A stretch of 44,209 bases of DNA from Akkermansiaceae bacterium. Its GTDB lineage: Bacteria > Verrucomicrobiota > Verrucomicrobiia > Verrucomicrobiales > Akkermansiaceae. The DNA lies in the NCBI GenBank assembly GCA_947491475.1, contig CANLKN010000023.1:1-44209 (forward strand), given 5' to 3'. The notes beneath the pieces were generated by a model. It saw nothing but the letters and a program-made list of their open reading frames with translations. It ran no database searches and was not told the origin of the DNA. This document shows positions 26,888 to 34,373 of the stretch, piece after piece; the stretch's first letter is position 1; each line of letters opens with the position of its first letter. A program made the translations under genes and the position numbers.

Positions 26888-28035
26888 GACATGCGGAGAG
26901 CGGTTGGCAGCGGCGGCTTGAGACAGCGGATGGCGGGCGGCAACGCGCCGAGCAGGCCGAGCAAGATGCCTGTTAGAAGCCCGGTCGTCGCAACGCCCGG
27001 ACCGATCTCGATGGTGAATGCGCCGATGGAAAAAGGAATCGTGCGTCCATCGAGCCACATCATCGCAAGGATCGAGGCGATCAGCGTGCCGATCAGGCAG
27101 GCAAGCGTGCTTTCCTGCACCAGGCTGAGCAACAGCGGCCCGCGGCGGAAACCGATGGCCTGCAAGGTGGCCATCTCGCGGACTCGCGAGGCGAAGGCGG
27201 CGTAAAGCGTGTTCACTCCGCCGAAAAGCGCGCCTGCGGCGATGAGTGCGGCGGTGATCCATGTCATGGCGCGCAGCGGTTTGAAGAAGGCGCTGAGGCG
27301 GGCGTAGTAGTCGCTTTCGCGCAGCGCGCTGAGTTCGAGGTCGAGCCTTTGTTTGGCGAAAAGATCGGCCTCGGCGAAATCCGCGGGATCATCGAGACGC
27401 ACGACCACGCAGGAGAGCGTGTCGCGTTTGGCGATCACCTTGAGGTCGCCGAGTGTGGCCCAGATTTCGGATTCCAGAACGGTGCCTGGGGCGGCGAAAA
27501 TGCCGGAGATTTCCAACTTCTGTCCGTCCACGGTGATCGATCCGCCGGTTTTCAAGTCCCCTTCCCCAAGGCCGAGTTTGCGCCATGCGTAGCGGCCGAG
27601 CATGATCTGCCCGGATGAGGGAAACGCACCTTCCAACAACCGGACCTGCGGATGCACCAGCAGCGCCTGCGGGGTGACGCCGCGGAAAAGCCCCTGCGTG
27701 CGGCGGCCATCGGCCAGGCTGAGATAACTCATGTATTGGATCTCGCCGGAAACCGCGCGCACACCGAGGGCTTCGTGAATGCCGGGAATGCCGGATTCGG
27801 CGATGCCCGCGGCACGTTCCGCCACCTCGCTGCGCTGGATGCTTTCCTCCGATCCCGCGCCGATGAGGATGATGTTGTATTCCGATCCCGAGGCGGCGAG
27901 CACGCGCTTCATGCCGTGGTTGATGGCCACGGCCACCATCACCAGCAGCACCACGGCGGCGCTGCCGCCGATGGTTTGCAGCAGCCTGGACTTGGAGCGG
28001 AACAGGTTCCGCACGGCATAACTGAAGGGAAGCAT
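26884..28035 (-). CDS. FtsX/MacB-family ABC transporter permease (second permease)
   Basis: The 383-residue protein has the type VII ABC (MacB/LolC/FtsX) architecture. An N-terminal membrane helix (SRLLQTIGGSAAVVLLVMVAVAI, about 15-37) is followed by a large periplasmic domain of about 210 residues. Three C-terminal helices follow (MTWITAALIAAGALFGGVNTLYAAF, STLACLIGTLIASILAMMWL, VATTGLLTGILLGLLGALPP). FASRVREMATLQAIGFRR is the conserved cytoplasmic loop that couples to the ATPase. These transporters work by mechanical transmission rather than by passing substrate through the membrane. The gene begins 6 bases after the first permease and overlaps the lipoprotein start by 4 bp, so the proteins are expected in fixed ratio. 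Confidence 0.9.
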   Translation of the reverse strand: MLPFSYAVRNLFRSKSRLLQTIGGSAAVVLLVMVAVAINHGMKRVLAASGSEYNIILIGAGSEESIQRSEVAERAAGIAESGIPGIHEALGVRAVSGEIQYMSYLSLADGRRTQGLFRGVTPQALLVHPQVRLLEGAFPSSGQIMLGRYAWRKLGLGEGDLKTGGSITVDGQKLEISGIFAAPGTVLESEIWATLGDLKVIAKRDTLSCVVVRLDDPADFAEADLFAKQRLDLELSALRESDYYARLSAFFKPLRAMTWITAALIAAGALFGGVNTLYAAFASRVREMATLQAIGFRRGPLLLSLVQESTLACLIGTLIASILAMMWLDGRTIPFSIGAFTIEIGPGVATTGLLTGILLGLLGALPPAIRCLKPPLPTALRMS

Positions 28036-28041
28036 GATGAT

Positions 28042-29190
28042 TTAACTCCGGAGGTTTTTGACAATCGGCTGGGTCATCGCCTGGAACGCGGGCCAGAGCG
28101 AGGCAAAGATGCCTAACAGAAGCGCGGCCGCCACGCCTACGGCGATCACCACGGCGTCCGGACGGATGGCGAGCGTCTGACCTTCGTTGCCCATGGTGAA
28201 ACTCTGCCACTGGAGAAACGCCGCGCCCAGACCGACGCCAAACAGCCCGCCGGCAAGTCCGAGCATGCCGCCCTCGCTGAGGACCAGCCAGCCGATCGCC
28301 TTGCCGGGATAACCGAGCGTGCGCAGCACGGCGTTTTCCTTCACCCGGCCGCGCACGACGAGCAAGAGCGCGTTGGCGATGAGCCCGGCGACGGCGATGA
28401 CCGCGCCGAGACCCAGCCAGCGGGTGAAGCCGATCAGTTCGATCAACTCGGAGGCGGTTTCGGCAAAGAAGGCCTTTTCCGGCCGGGTATCGGTGGGTTC
28501 CTGGCCGGAGCGGAAGAGCTCGTCGATGGCGGCGGAGACGGATGCGAGCTGACCGGAATTGTTCACGCGCACGTTGAACTGCGTGACCACTCCCAGACCG
28601 GCACGCGAGGCTTGTTGGAGGAAGGGCAGCTTCACATAAGCCACATTGTTGTCCTGCGGAAAGGGCGAGCGGATGATGCCGGAAACCGTGACCGTCACGC
28701 CCGCGGCTTCGAAGCGGTCGCCGGGCGTGAGTTTCCGCCGCTGGGCGAAGACTTCGCCTAACAGAGCGCCGTCATCGCGTTTTTTCCATGCCTCCTCGCT
28801 GCCTTCGATGATTTCGATTTCCGGCGCGAACTTGGTGAGCAAATGATCCGGCACGCCACGGAAGGTGATCACATCGAGCGACGCGCCGCAGTTGTTGACG
28901 ACGATCTGCACGGGAACCACCTCGCGCACGCCGTCGATGCGGCGGATTTCATCGGCGTAGTGTTCGGGCAGGCGGCTGGCCGACGGGCAGAAGCGGTTCT
29001 GGCGATAAACCACGAGCGTGGTATCCGCCGCGCCGGCTTCGGTGGCTTTCGCGAGCGAGCGTTGGAGTGTTTCCACCGCCGTGAAAAGAAACATGCCGGA
29101 GGCCACGCCGAGGATGGTCAGCAGCGAGCGCACGCGGTGGCGCGTGAGCTGGAGCCAGGCGAGCTTGAGCAGGTTGAGGGCGGGTGTCAT
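28042..29190 (-). CDS. FtsX/MacB-family ABC transporter permease (first permease)
   Basis: The 382-residue protein has the same four-helix layout as its neighbour. The first helix follows RHRVRSLLTILGVASGMFLF (about 20-37). A periplasmic domain of about 210 residues contains two cysteines (RFCPSA and NNCGAS) that might form a disulfide. Three further helices lie in the last 130 residues (LGLGAVIAVAGLIANALLLVV, GGMLGLAGGLFGVGLGAAFL, AVVIAVGVAAALLLGIFASL). RGRVKENAVLRTLGYPGKAIGWLVLSEG is the coupling loop. The two permeases differ enough to form a heterodimer. The start overlaps the ATPase stop by 4 bp. Confidence 0.9.
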   Translation of the reverse strand: MTPALNLLKLAWLQLTRHRVRSLLTILGVASGMFLFTAVETLQRSLAKATEAGAADTTLVVYRQNRFCPSASRLPEHYADEIRRIDGVREVVPVQIVVNNCGASLDVITFRGVPDHLLTKFAPEIEIIEGSEEAWKKRDDGALLGEVFAQRRKLTPGDRFEAAGVTVTVSGIIRSPFPQDNNVAYVKLPFLQQASRAGLGVVTQFNVRVNNSGQLASVSAAIDELFRSGQEPTDTRPEKAFFAETASELIELIGFTRWLGLGAVIAVAGLIANALLLVVRGRVKENAVLRTLGYPGKAIGWLVLSEGGMLGLAGGLFGVGLGAAFLQWQSFTMGNEGQTLAIRPDAVVIAVGVAAALLLGIFASLWPAFQAMTQPIVKNLRS

Positions 29191-29876
29191 GCGTGCAGGT
29201 TTTCCAACAGTTGGCCTTTTTCGAGATGCAGCGTGCGGTCGGCGGCGGCGGCGGCCTTGGCGTCGTGGGTGACCATGACGATGGTCTTGGAAAACTCCGC
29301 GGCGAGCTGGCGCAGCAGTTCGAGGATGCGGGTGGCGGAATCGCGGTCGAGGTCGCCGGTCGGCTCGTCGGCGACGAGGATTTCCGGATCAGCGACGATG
29401 GCGCGGGCGATGGCGACGCGTTGTTCCTGGCCGCCGGAGAGTTCGGACGGCGTGTGATGCATGCGGTCGCCGAGAGCGACCAGTGACAGCGCGTTCTCGA
29501 CCCGCTCGTGGCGCTCGCTTTTCGACATGTGGGAAAGCAGCAAGGGCAGCTCGACGTTCTCAAAGGCTGTTAGAACCGGCACAAGATGATAAAGCTGGAA
29601 GATATAACCGACGTGCTTGGCGCGCCAGCGGGTGAGCTCGGAGCGGGAAAGCTTTGCAATCTCGGTGCCGGCGATGATGAGCGATCCCTCGGTGGGCGAA
29701 TCGATGCCGGAGAGCAGGTTGAGCAGCGTGGTTTTCCCGGAGCCGGACGGTCCCATCAGCGCGAGGAACTCGCCTTTGTGCACGTCGAGATCGAGGGCTT
29801 CGAGCGGAGTGACCACGGTGCTGCCCTTGCGGTAGCTTTTGGACAGACCGCGGCATTGGATCATGGGTGGGATCAT
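29187..29876 (-). CDS. LolD/MacB-type ABC transporter ATP-binding protein
   Basis: This 229-residue ATPase powers the two FtsX-type permeases downstream. Walker A is GPSGSGKTT at 42-50, the Q-loop is FQLYHL with Gln94, the signature is [14 protein letters not shown] starting at 146 (Glu replaces the more usual Gln in the fifth position), Walker B is ILVADEP at 166-172 with catalytic Glu171, and the switch histidine is in VMVTHD. A second start at 29864 ([11 protein letters not shown]) would remove four residues and matches the family start slightly better. Between this gene and the adaptor upstream lies a tandem heptanucleotide array (29885-30003). Confidence 0.93.
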   Translation of the reverse strand: MIPPMIQCRGLSKSYRKGSTVVTPLEALDLDVHKGEFLALMGPSGSGKTTLLNLLSGIDSPTEGSLIIAGTEIAKLSRSELTRWRAKHVGYIFQLYHLVPVLTAFENVELPLLLSHMSKSERHERVENALSLVALGDRMHHTPSELSGGQEQRVAIARAIVADPEILVADEPTGDLDRDSATRILELLRQLAAEFSKTIVMVTHDAKAAAAADRTLHLEKGQLLENLHA

Positions 29877-29884
29877 TTTGAAAA

Positions 29885-30003
29885 GAGATTGGAGATTGGA
29901 GATTGGAGATTGGGGATTGGAGATTGGGGATTGGAGATTGGAGATTGGAGATTGGAGATTGGAGATTGGAGATTGGAGATTGGGGATTGGGGATTGGGGA
30001 TCG
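29885..30003. repeat. Tandem heptanucleotide repeat G(A/G)GATTG, 16 exact copies plus one degenerate
   Basis: Reading the plus strand from 29885, sixteen units of seven bases follow without interruption. Twelve are GAGATTG and four are GGGATTG; a seventeenth, GGGATCG, ends at 30003. On the coding strand of the operon the unit is CAATC(T/C)C. The array fills almost the whole space between the adaptor stop (30008) and the ATPase start (29876). All three frames of each strand may be open through it, but there is no reason to think it is translated. A changeable copy number here would alter the spacing between two genes of one transcript. Confidence 0.97.
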
Positions 30004-30007
30004 CACC

Positions 30008-31396
30008 TCAGTCGCTTGGATGTAGAGCGGGATTGACGCGCTGACCTTCGCGGAGGTTTTGCGGAGAAAGCACGACCTGCTCGCCGGAACGCAGGCCGTC
30101 GGTGATGCGGGTGTAGCCATCGCGGGTTTCGGCGGACGCCTGCACTTCACGCCTTGTCACGCGTTGTGACTCCGGATCGCAGATCCAGACGCTGCCGCCT
30201 GTGAGAGCGTTTTCCGGCACCCACACGGCGAGCGCTCCGGAGTCCGTTCCGCTGGTGGAAGAGCTGCCGAAAAACTCGACACGGGTGAGCATTTCCGGGC
30301 GCAGCGAGTCGATGGGATCGTTGATGCGGACCTTGGCCTGGAGCGTGTTGCGCTGGACGTCGGCCTCGCCGGTGATGCGGGTGACCTCGCCGGTGAAAAC
30401 CCGGTCGGGCAGCAGGCTGCAGCGGATTTTCACCGGCTGTCCGACACTGAGGCCGGCGGCATCGGCGAGCGGCACATCCACACGGATCTGGAGTTTTTGC
30501 GGCTGATAGAGAATGGCGACCGTCGAGCTCTCCAGGTCGTCCATGGCGAGCATCTTCTTTTGTCCGGGCATGGCGGTCAGGCGCAGCACTCGGCCATCGA
30601 CGGGAGAAACGATGCGGGTGCGTTCGAGCGCGAGTTTCGCCTGATCCACTTTCACGACCGCGGCGGCGATCTCGGCCTCACGGACTCGGGTTTCGATTTC
30701 GAGACGTGCGATTTCCGCCTCGGCCTCGCCGCTGAGAGCTTCTGCGGCGAATGATTGCAAGCGCTCGCGATCACGGCGGAGACGGGCGGAAACCACATCG
30801 GATTCCGGCACGGTGCCTTTTGGCAGATTGGAAAGCCGTTGATGCTGGTCCGCCGCATCTTCCTGAAGCGTGAGCGCTGCCTGGTGAACGGCTTTCACGG
30901 ATTCGAGCTTCTTGCGTGCTGCGGTGATCGAAGCGATGTGGGAGTCGCGCGCGGCGATCAGCGTCCGGTGGTTTTCCTCCGCGGCGGCAAGGGCGAGGCG
31001 GGCGTCGTCATCGACCAAGGTGGCGAGCGTTTCGCCTTTTTTCACCAACTGTCCTTCCAGCACATGCACTTCATCGATCACCCCATCGATGAGCGCGGTG
31101 GCCTTGATGGGCAGCGGATCGGGTTCGATCCAACCGCTGGCCTGGAACAGCATGTTGCCGGTGGTTTTGTTTGATGGAGCAGGCTCGGCCTGATCCGTGG
31201 GCGTCGTCAGAACCGTGGCCACCTCCACATTGGGAGCGGGCAGCAGGCGGTCGCGGAACAGCAGCAGGAACAACAACGCGAAACCCACGGCGATGCCAGC
31301 GGGGATCAGCCACGATGGCATGCGGCGCGGTGGCGGATGATGCCGGGCATCATCCACGGGACGGGTCAGGGATTGGAGTGAGGGTGCGGCTTTCAT
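30008..31396 (-). CDS. HlyD/MacA-type periplasmic adaptor (membrane fusion protein)
   Basis: From the ATG at 31396 ([16 protein letters not shown]) the protein has 462 residues. One membrane helix ([18 protein letters not shown], about 30-47) anchors a periplasmic part with the usual domain order. A lipoyl-like half ([31 protein letters not shown]) comes first, then an alpha-helical hairpin of about 150 residues rich in A, E, R and Q, then the second lipoyl half ([17 protein letters not shown]), a beta-barrel domain ([23 protein letters not shown]) and a membrane-proximal domain (RRDGYT... [15 protein letters not shown]). It would link the ABC transporter to an outer-membrane component, none of which is encoded next to it. 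It is the first gene of the transporter block. The frame extends upstream to 31570 without similarity. Confidence 0.92.
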   Translation of the reverse strand: MKAAPSLQSLTRPVDDARHHPPPRRMPSWLIPAGIAVGFALLFLLLFRDRLLPAPNVEVATVLTTPTDQAEPAPSNKTTGNMLFQASGWIEPDPLPIKATALIDGVIDEVHVLEGQLVKKGETLATLVDDDARLALAAAEENHRTLIAARDSHIASITAARKKLESVKAVHQAALTLQEDAADQHQRLSNLPKGTVPESDVVSARLRRDRERLQSFAAEALSGEAEAEIARLEIETRVREAEIAAAVVKVDQAKLALERTRIVSPVDGRVLRLTAMPGQKKMLAMDDLESSTVAILYQPQKLQIRVDVPLADAAGLSVGQPVKIRCSLLPDRVFTGEVTRITGEADVQRNTLQAKVRINDPIDSLRPEMLTRVEFFGSSSTSGTDSGALAVWVPENALTGGSVWICDPESQRVTRREVQASAETRDGYTRITDGLRSGEQVVLSPQNLREGQRVNPALHPSD

Positions 31397-31643
31397 GGGT
31401 GATGGTTGTGTGGAAGAGTGTCGGTTTGAAAACCGCCATGGAATGCAAGAGCGGCTGTTTGCTGCGGTGGGCGTCTTAAAACGCGCCCTGCGATCCATGG
31501 CTGCCGCAGGCAGCACTCCATTCATCGGTGCCACACAGGCCGACCGGGCGCCGATTTTGAAGATGGGCATGATGAATCATGGAAAACAACGCGGGAATGC
31601 TCCGCGAAAATGGACAAGACGAGAGCGCGGTGGGCGCGGGAAT

Positions 31644-31670
31644 GCGGGTTTTCTGTTAGAAAACACCCGC
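31644..31670. terminator. Imperfect hairpin between His-rich gene and adaptor gene
   Basis: Arms GCGGGTTTTCT and AGAAAAC-AC-CCGC face each other across a GTT loop, giving an 11-bp stem with a two-base bulge. It lies 19 bases beyond the stop of the His-rich protein gene in its direction of transcription. There is no T-run after it, so it may be a processing or attenuation structure as well as a terminator. It contains one of the CTGTTAG heptamers that recur in this window. Confidence 0.45.
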
Positions 31671-31688
31671 AACATCGGCGGCGGCGGC

Positions 31689-32051
31689 TCAGATCAACGG
31701 CGGCTTGTCGAGATCCGCACAGGGCGCGTCGGGTGCGCGGGCGGAATCGCTGCGAATCGGCACCAGCGAAAAATGGATGCCGGAAGTTTGCCCGGGATGC
31801 GGGATTTCCGCAGTCATCGGCATGCAGTGCGTGCAGTTGGAGTGATGATGATGATCGAGTGGACACTGCTCATCGTGCGACGAACCGCAGGGAGCATCAT
31901 GCTGAGGCCCGTGATTGTGGCCATCATGATTGCCATGCTCGTGCAGGCGCAATGCGGCGAGAATGTCGCAGGGATCCACGCCGAAGGCGCGCACCTGGAA
32001 ACCGGCGCACACGCCCAGCACAAGCAGCCATATGGAAAGAATCCGCATCAA
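31689..32051 (-). CDS. Secreted His/Cys-rich protein, probable metal-binding
   Basis: The 120-residue protein starts with a signal peptide (MMRILSIWLLVLGVCAGFQV, cleaved near RAFG). The middle third, about residues 37-78, is packed with histidine and cysteine: LRLHEHGNHDGHNHGPQHD, PCGSSHDEQCPLDHHHHS and NCTHCMPM, roughly a dozen histidines and five cysteines in 40 residues. This is typical of periplasmic zinc, nickel or copper-binding proteins. The tail is GIHFSLVPIRSDSARAP-type and of unknown role. It lies 292 bases upstream of the adaptor gene on the same strand, with a hairpin between, and 72 bases downstream of the DUF4870 gene. A second ATG one codon later is equally possible. No named family is recognised. 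Confidence 0.75.
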   Translation of the reverse strand: MMRILSIWLLVLGVCAGFQVRAFGVDPCDILAALRLHEHGNHDGHNHGPQHDAPCGSSHDEQCPLDHHHHSNCTHCMPMTAEIPHPGQTSGIHFSLVPIRSDSARAPDAPCADLDKPPLI

Positions 32052-32123
32052 CAGGGGCGACCGTCGGCGCGAAACCGCGTGGATTCAAGCAAAAATCCAA
32101 AAGGATGCCGGCGGCTGCGCGCC

Positions 32124-32528
32124 TCACTTGATCAGGCGGATCGTCAGCGGGTAGCGGTGGTATTTTCCATTACTCGCATTGATGGCCCCGAGCACGACCA
32201 GGATCAGCCATGCCAGACCGACGAGTGGCAGGAGCAGGAAACCCACCAGCACAAACAGGCTCAAGGCCGCGACCGCAGCGTAGATCGCCCAGGAGATGTT
32301 GAAGTTCACAACCTCCTTGCCCACCGCGTCGAGGTAAGGGCTGTCGCCGCGTTTGACCAGCCAGAGAATCAGCGGTCCAAGGATGCTGCCGAACGGCACC
32401 AGCAAACCAGCCAGGGCCAGCAAGTGGCAAACCAAGCCAAGCGTGTTGTCGTCCTTGCTGGCGGGAGCCGGATTTCCATCCTGAGACGGCGGCGTGGATA
32501 CGGGTTCGGTGAACGGGTTCTGGTCCAT
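32124..32528 (-). CDS. DUF4870 membrane protein
   Basis: The 134-residue protein has a proline- and asparagine-rich N-terminus of 27 residues, then the DUF4870 pattern: NTLGLVCHLLALAGLLVPFGSILGPLILWLVKRGDSPYLDAVGKEVVNFNISWAIYA, followed by two close hydrophobic helices (VAALSLFVLVGFLLLPLVGL and WLILVVLGAINA) and YHRYPLTIRLI. The family is Tic20-like in shape and has no established biochemical role in bacteria. It lies upstream of the His-rich protein gene on the same strand. Confidence 0.88.
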   Translation of the reverse strand: MDQNPFTEPVSTPPSQDGNPAPASKDDNTLGLVCHLLALAGLLVPFGSILGPLILWLVKRGDSPYLDAVGKEVVNFNISWAIYAAVAALSLFVLVGFLLLPLVGLAWLILVVLGAINASNGKYHRYPLTIRLIK

Positions 32529-32673
32529 GACCAGATGAAATGATTCGGTGGGCTTCTATCAGGACATGGGCGGCATGGCAAGATTTCAAACAGATTTCCA
32601 ATCTCAGCGCGATCAAGCCAGAGATCTTTCATCCGCGATCGGACGCTAGGCACTCCCGTTGTCATTTCATCGC

Positions 32674-33006
32674 TCAAGGCAAGGCCAGAAACGAAGCAAG
32701 CGGATCGGCCAGGAAGGCCGCTATGGTAGCATGGTGTTGGCGGATCAGATTCTCAATGGCTGACGTCGTGCAGTTTCCCAAGCGGATGCCGATGACCTTG
32801 GGCGGAGCCCCCCGAAGAAAGCTCAGATGATGGAAATCCTCATCCTTGGAGATGATGGTCATCCCGGCGGTCGCGGCATGCGCCCAGACCATAGGGTCGG
32901 CTGCGGATGCCAGCCCAAGATCGCGCACATGGGCGCTCGAGGGAAACAGATCTGCCAACAGCCGCACCAGACGTGGCGACAGATTCTCGTCGAAGAGCAG
33001 CTTCAT
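32674..33006 (-). CDS. DUF5615 PIN-like toxin
   Basis: The 110-residue protein has the PIN-like DUF5615 start MKLLFDENLSPRLVRLLADLFP with acidic Asp6 and Glu7, then HVRDLGLASAADPMVWAHAA and IISKDEDFHHL, which carries further acidic residues that form the presumed nuclease site. Family members sit beside DUF433 antitoxins in candidate type II toxin-antitoxin pairs, as here. The start overlaps the DUF433 stop by 4 bp (ATGA). The catalytic acidic residues look intact. Confidence 0.88.
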   Translation of the reverse strand: MKLLFDENLSPRLVRLLADLFPSSAHVRDLGLASAADPMVWAHAATAGMTIISKDEDFHHLSFLRGAPPKVIGIRLGNCTTSAIENLIRQHHATIAAFLADPLASFLALP

Positions 33007-33230
33007 GCCGCGGATGGTGAATAGATCCTTCGCTCCCGATCCGCGGCGAATGCAAGTGCCGCCAGAATGTCGTCACGCTCAAGATCCGGAAAGTCCTCCA
33101 GCACCTCCTCCACGCTCATCCCGCCGGCAAGATAATCCAAAATATCGTAAACCGTGATCCGCAATCCCCGGATGCACGGCTTTCCGGCCCGTTTATTGGG
33201 TTCAATGGTGATTCGGTCTTGGTGGTTCAT
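33003..33230 (-). CDS. DUF433 antitoxin
   Basis: From the ATG at 33230 (MNHQDRITIEPNKRAGKP) the protein has 75 residues and the DUF433 pattern: GKPCIRGLRITVYDILDYLAGGMSVEEVLEDFPDLERDDILAALAFAADRERR. The domain is a helix-turn-helix-like unit that pairs with PIN-like toxins and probably autoregulates the operon. Antitoxin precedes toxin, the common order. An upstream codon at 33254 is in frame but unlikely. Confidence 0.88.
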   Translation of the reverse strand: MNHQDRITIEPNKRAGKPCIRGLRITVYDILDYLAGGMSVEEVLEDFPDLERDDILAALAFAADRERRIYSPSAA

Positions 33231-33558
33231 GGCGGTTCGTGATACCCTGCGCACAACCTCAAACTAGCCCTGTTTCATCCCCGGGCAAGCATCGAATCAG
33301 CTACCCCCTCGTAATGCGAATGGGCCATCGAACATGGGTGAAGGATGCTCCAGGCGAGGCTTCCCTAACCCGACGCCCATGCCCCGCGCGAAGCCCTCTC
33401 CTCTTCCCATTCAAAAATCAAAATTCGTCATCCATCAACTTGTCCCGTCATCGCCGTGAGGCGACGGCGGATCGTCAATCCATCCTCCCCACGCTCCGCG
33501 GTGTCTCCCCGACATCCCGCATTGACCCCGCAAGACGCTTGCAGGCATGCTGCAAGCC
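33231..33558. other. 328-bp intergenic region ending in a hairpin
   Basis: Between the DUF433 start and the small remnant at 33559 I find no credible gene. A bulged hairpin CCGTC-A-TCGCC / GGCGA-CGG lies near 33446-33468. A perfect 7-bp hairpin with arms GCTTGCA and TGCAAGC occupies 33537-33557, one base before the ATG at 33559. The sequence otherwise looks like degenerate former coding DNA. Confidence 0.45.
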
Positions 33559-33660
33559 ATGAATTCCGGTGAATACCGCGCCGCCATCGACGCCCTGCCC
33601 TTCGGTAAGCGGCTGCCGGGCGCGGTGTGTCTCATCGACCCCGGCGACGATTCGCAGTAA
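33559..33660 (+). pseudogene. 33-codon remnant, possibly the N-terminus of a DNA-phosphorothioation-associated methyltransferase
   Basis: The frame encodes MNSGEYRAAIDALPFGKRLP then GAVCLIDPGDDSQ and stops. The EYRxxIxxLPFGKRLPxAVYL pattern is what I recall from the N-terminus of DNA phosphorothioation-associated putative methyltransferases (TIGR04096), proteins of several hundred residues. If so, only 33 codons survive and the rest is deleted; the next gene, parD, begins 56 bases later. The similarity is from memory and short, so a chance match is possible. It could also be a short expressed peptide, though the hairpin directly before its start argues against strong translation. Confidence 0.35.
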
Positions 33661-33716
33661 TGCCCCCCTCACAATCACAGTCTGGACAGAATCCGGCTAA
33701 GGATTATCATTTCCCT

Positions 33717-33953
33717 ATGACAGTCACCCTACCACCTGCACTGGATCAGCTTGTGGAACGGCTCGTCCACACCGGTCGTTATGCCGACGAAGGCGATGTC
33801 GTGCGCGAAGCATTGCGCACCCTCGAACGGCAGGAGTTTGATGAGTCTCCCGCCCTTGAAGCGGCCATTCTGGAAGGCGTTGTTTCTCCGCACCAGCCCT
33901 ACGATGCCCGTGTGATGGATCGTATCCGTCATAACGCACGCTCCATCGCATGA
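33717..33953 (+). CDS. parD: ParD-family antitoxin
   Basis: From the ATG at 33717 (MTVTLPPALDQLVERLVHTG) the protein has 78 residues. The start is a ribbon-helix-helix DNA-binding unit of the CopG/ParD type: a beta strand (TVTLPPAL) followed by RYADEGDVVREALRTLERQE. The acidic C-terminal half would wrap the toxin. The parE start overlaps its stop by 4 bp. Longer in-frame starts upstream run through the remnant region and are not credible. Confidence 0.88.
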   Translation: MTVTLPPALDQLVERLVHTGRYADEGDVVREALRTLERQEFDESPALEAAILEGVVSPHQPYDARVMDRIRHNARSIA

Positions 33954-34279
33954 GCCTGGAAGTATCCATTGCCCTCCGGGCGGAGCAGGACATGACCCTG
34001 CAATACCGCTGGTATCTGGATAATGCCGACCTCGACGTCGCCGAACGTTATCTGCTTGCCGTGCATGAAACCATTCAGCGAATCGCGGAATGGCCAGGTC
34101 TGGGACGCCGCCGTCGCTTCCGGGCCCCCGAACTCACTCAGATTCGCAGTATCCAAGTGAAGAAACCATTCGACTGTCATTTGCTCTTCTACATGGACGG
34201 CGAAACCCTTCGGATCGAACGCGTCATGCACGGGGCTCGGGATCTGAAAAACCGGTTGCTCGAAGATCCTGAAGGATAG
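33950..34279 (+). CDS. parE: ParE/RelE-family toxin
   Basis: The 109-residue protein fits the ParE superfamily: VSIALRAEQDMTLQYRWYLDNADLDVAERYLLAVHETIQRIAEWPGLGRRRRF, then IRSIQVKKPFDCHLLFYMDGETLRIERVMHGARDLKNRL. The final HGARDL is the common ParE ending. ParE toxins attack DNA gyrase and RelE relatives cleave mRNA; sequence alone does not say which applies. It pairs with the ParD-like gene in front of it by a 4-bp overlap. Confidence 0.9.
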   Translation: MSLEVSIALRAEQDMTLQYRWYLDNADLDVAERYLLAVHETIQRIAEWPGLGRRRRFRAPELTQIRSIQVKKPFDCHLLFYMDGETLRIERVMHGARDLKNRLLEDPEG

Positions 34280-34327
34280 GCGGCAATATGGCTGCCGTTC
34301 AATGCAGTCCAAACGATCCGCTCCGGA

Positions 34328-34370
34328 GTCTTCTTATCTTGCGTCTTGTGTCTTGAAGTCTTGAGTCTTC
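34328..34370. repeat. Degenerate 7-8-nt repeat (GTCTTGN) before vsr
   Basis: The stretch reads as GTCTTCT, TATCTTGC, GTCTTGT, GTCTTGAA, GTCTTGA, GTCTTC, ending three bases before the vsr start codon. A closely similar run occurs in inverted orientation at 40687-40729. It takes the place where a ribosome-binding site would be and leaves no purine-rich signal for vsr. Confidence 0.75.
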
Positions 34371-34373
34371 CCC

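Noticed and set aside
29885-30003. Tandem repeat as a CRISPR array or a repeat protein
   Set aside because: Units are seven bases with no spacers. Translations such as RLEIGDW arise only from the repeat and no frame joins a real protein.
31395-32543. 382-codon open frame on the plus strand
   Set aside because: Runs antisense through the His-rich and DUF4870 genes and has the composition of a shadow frame.
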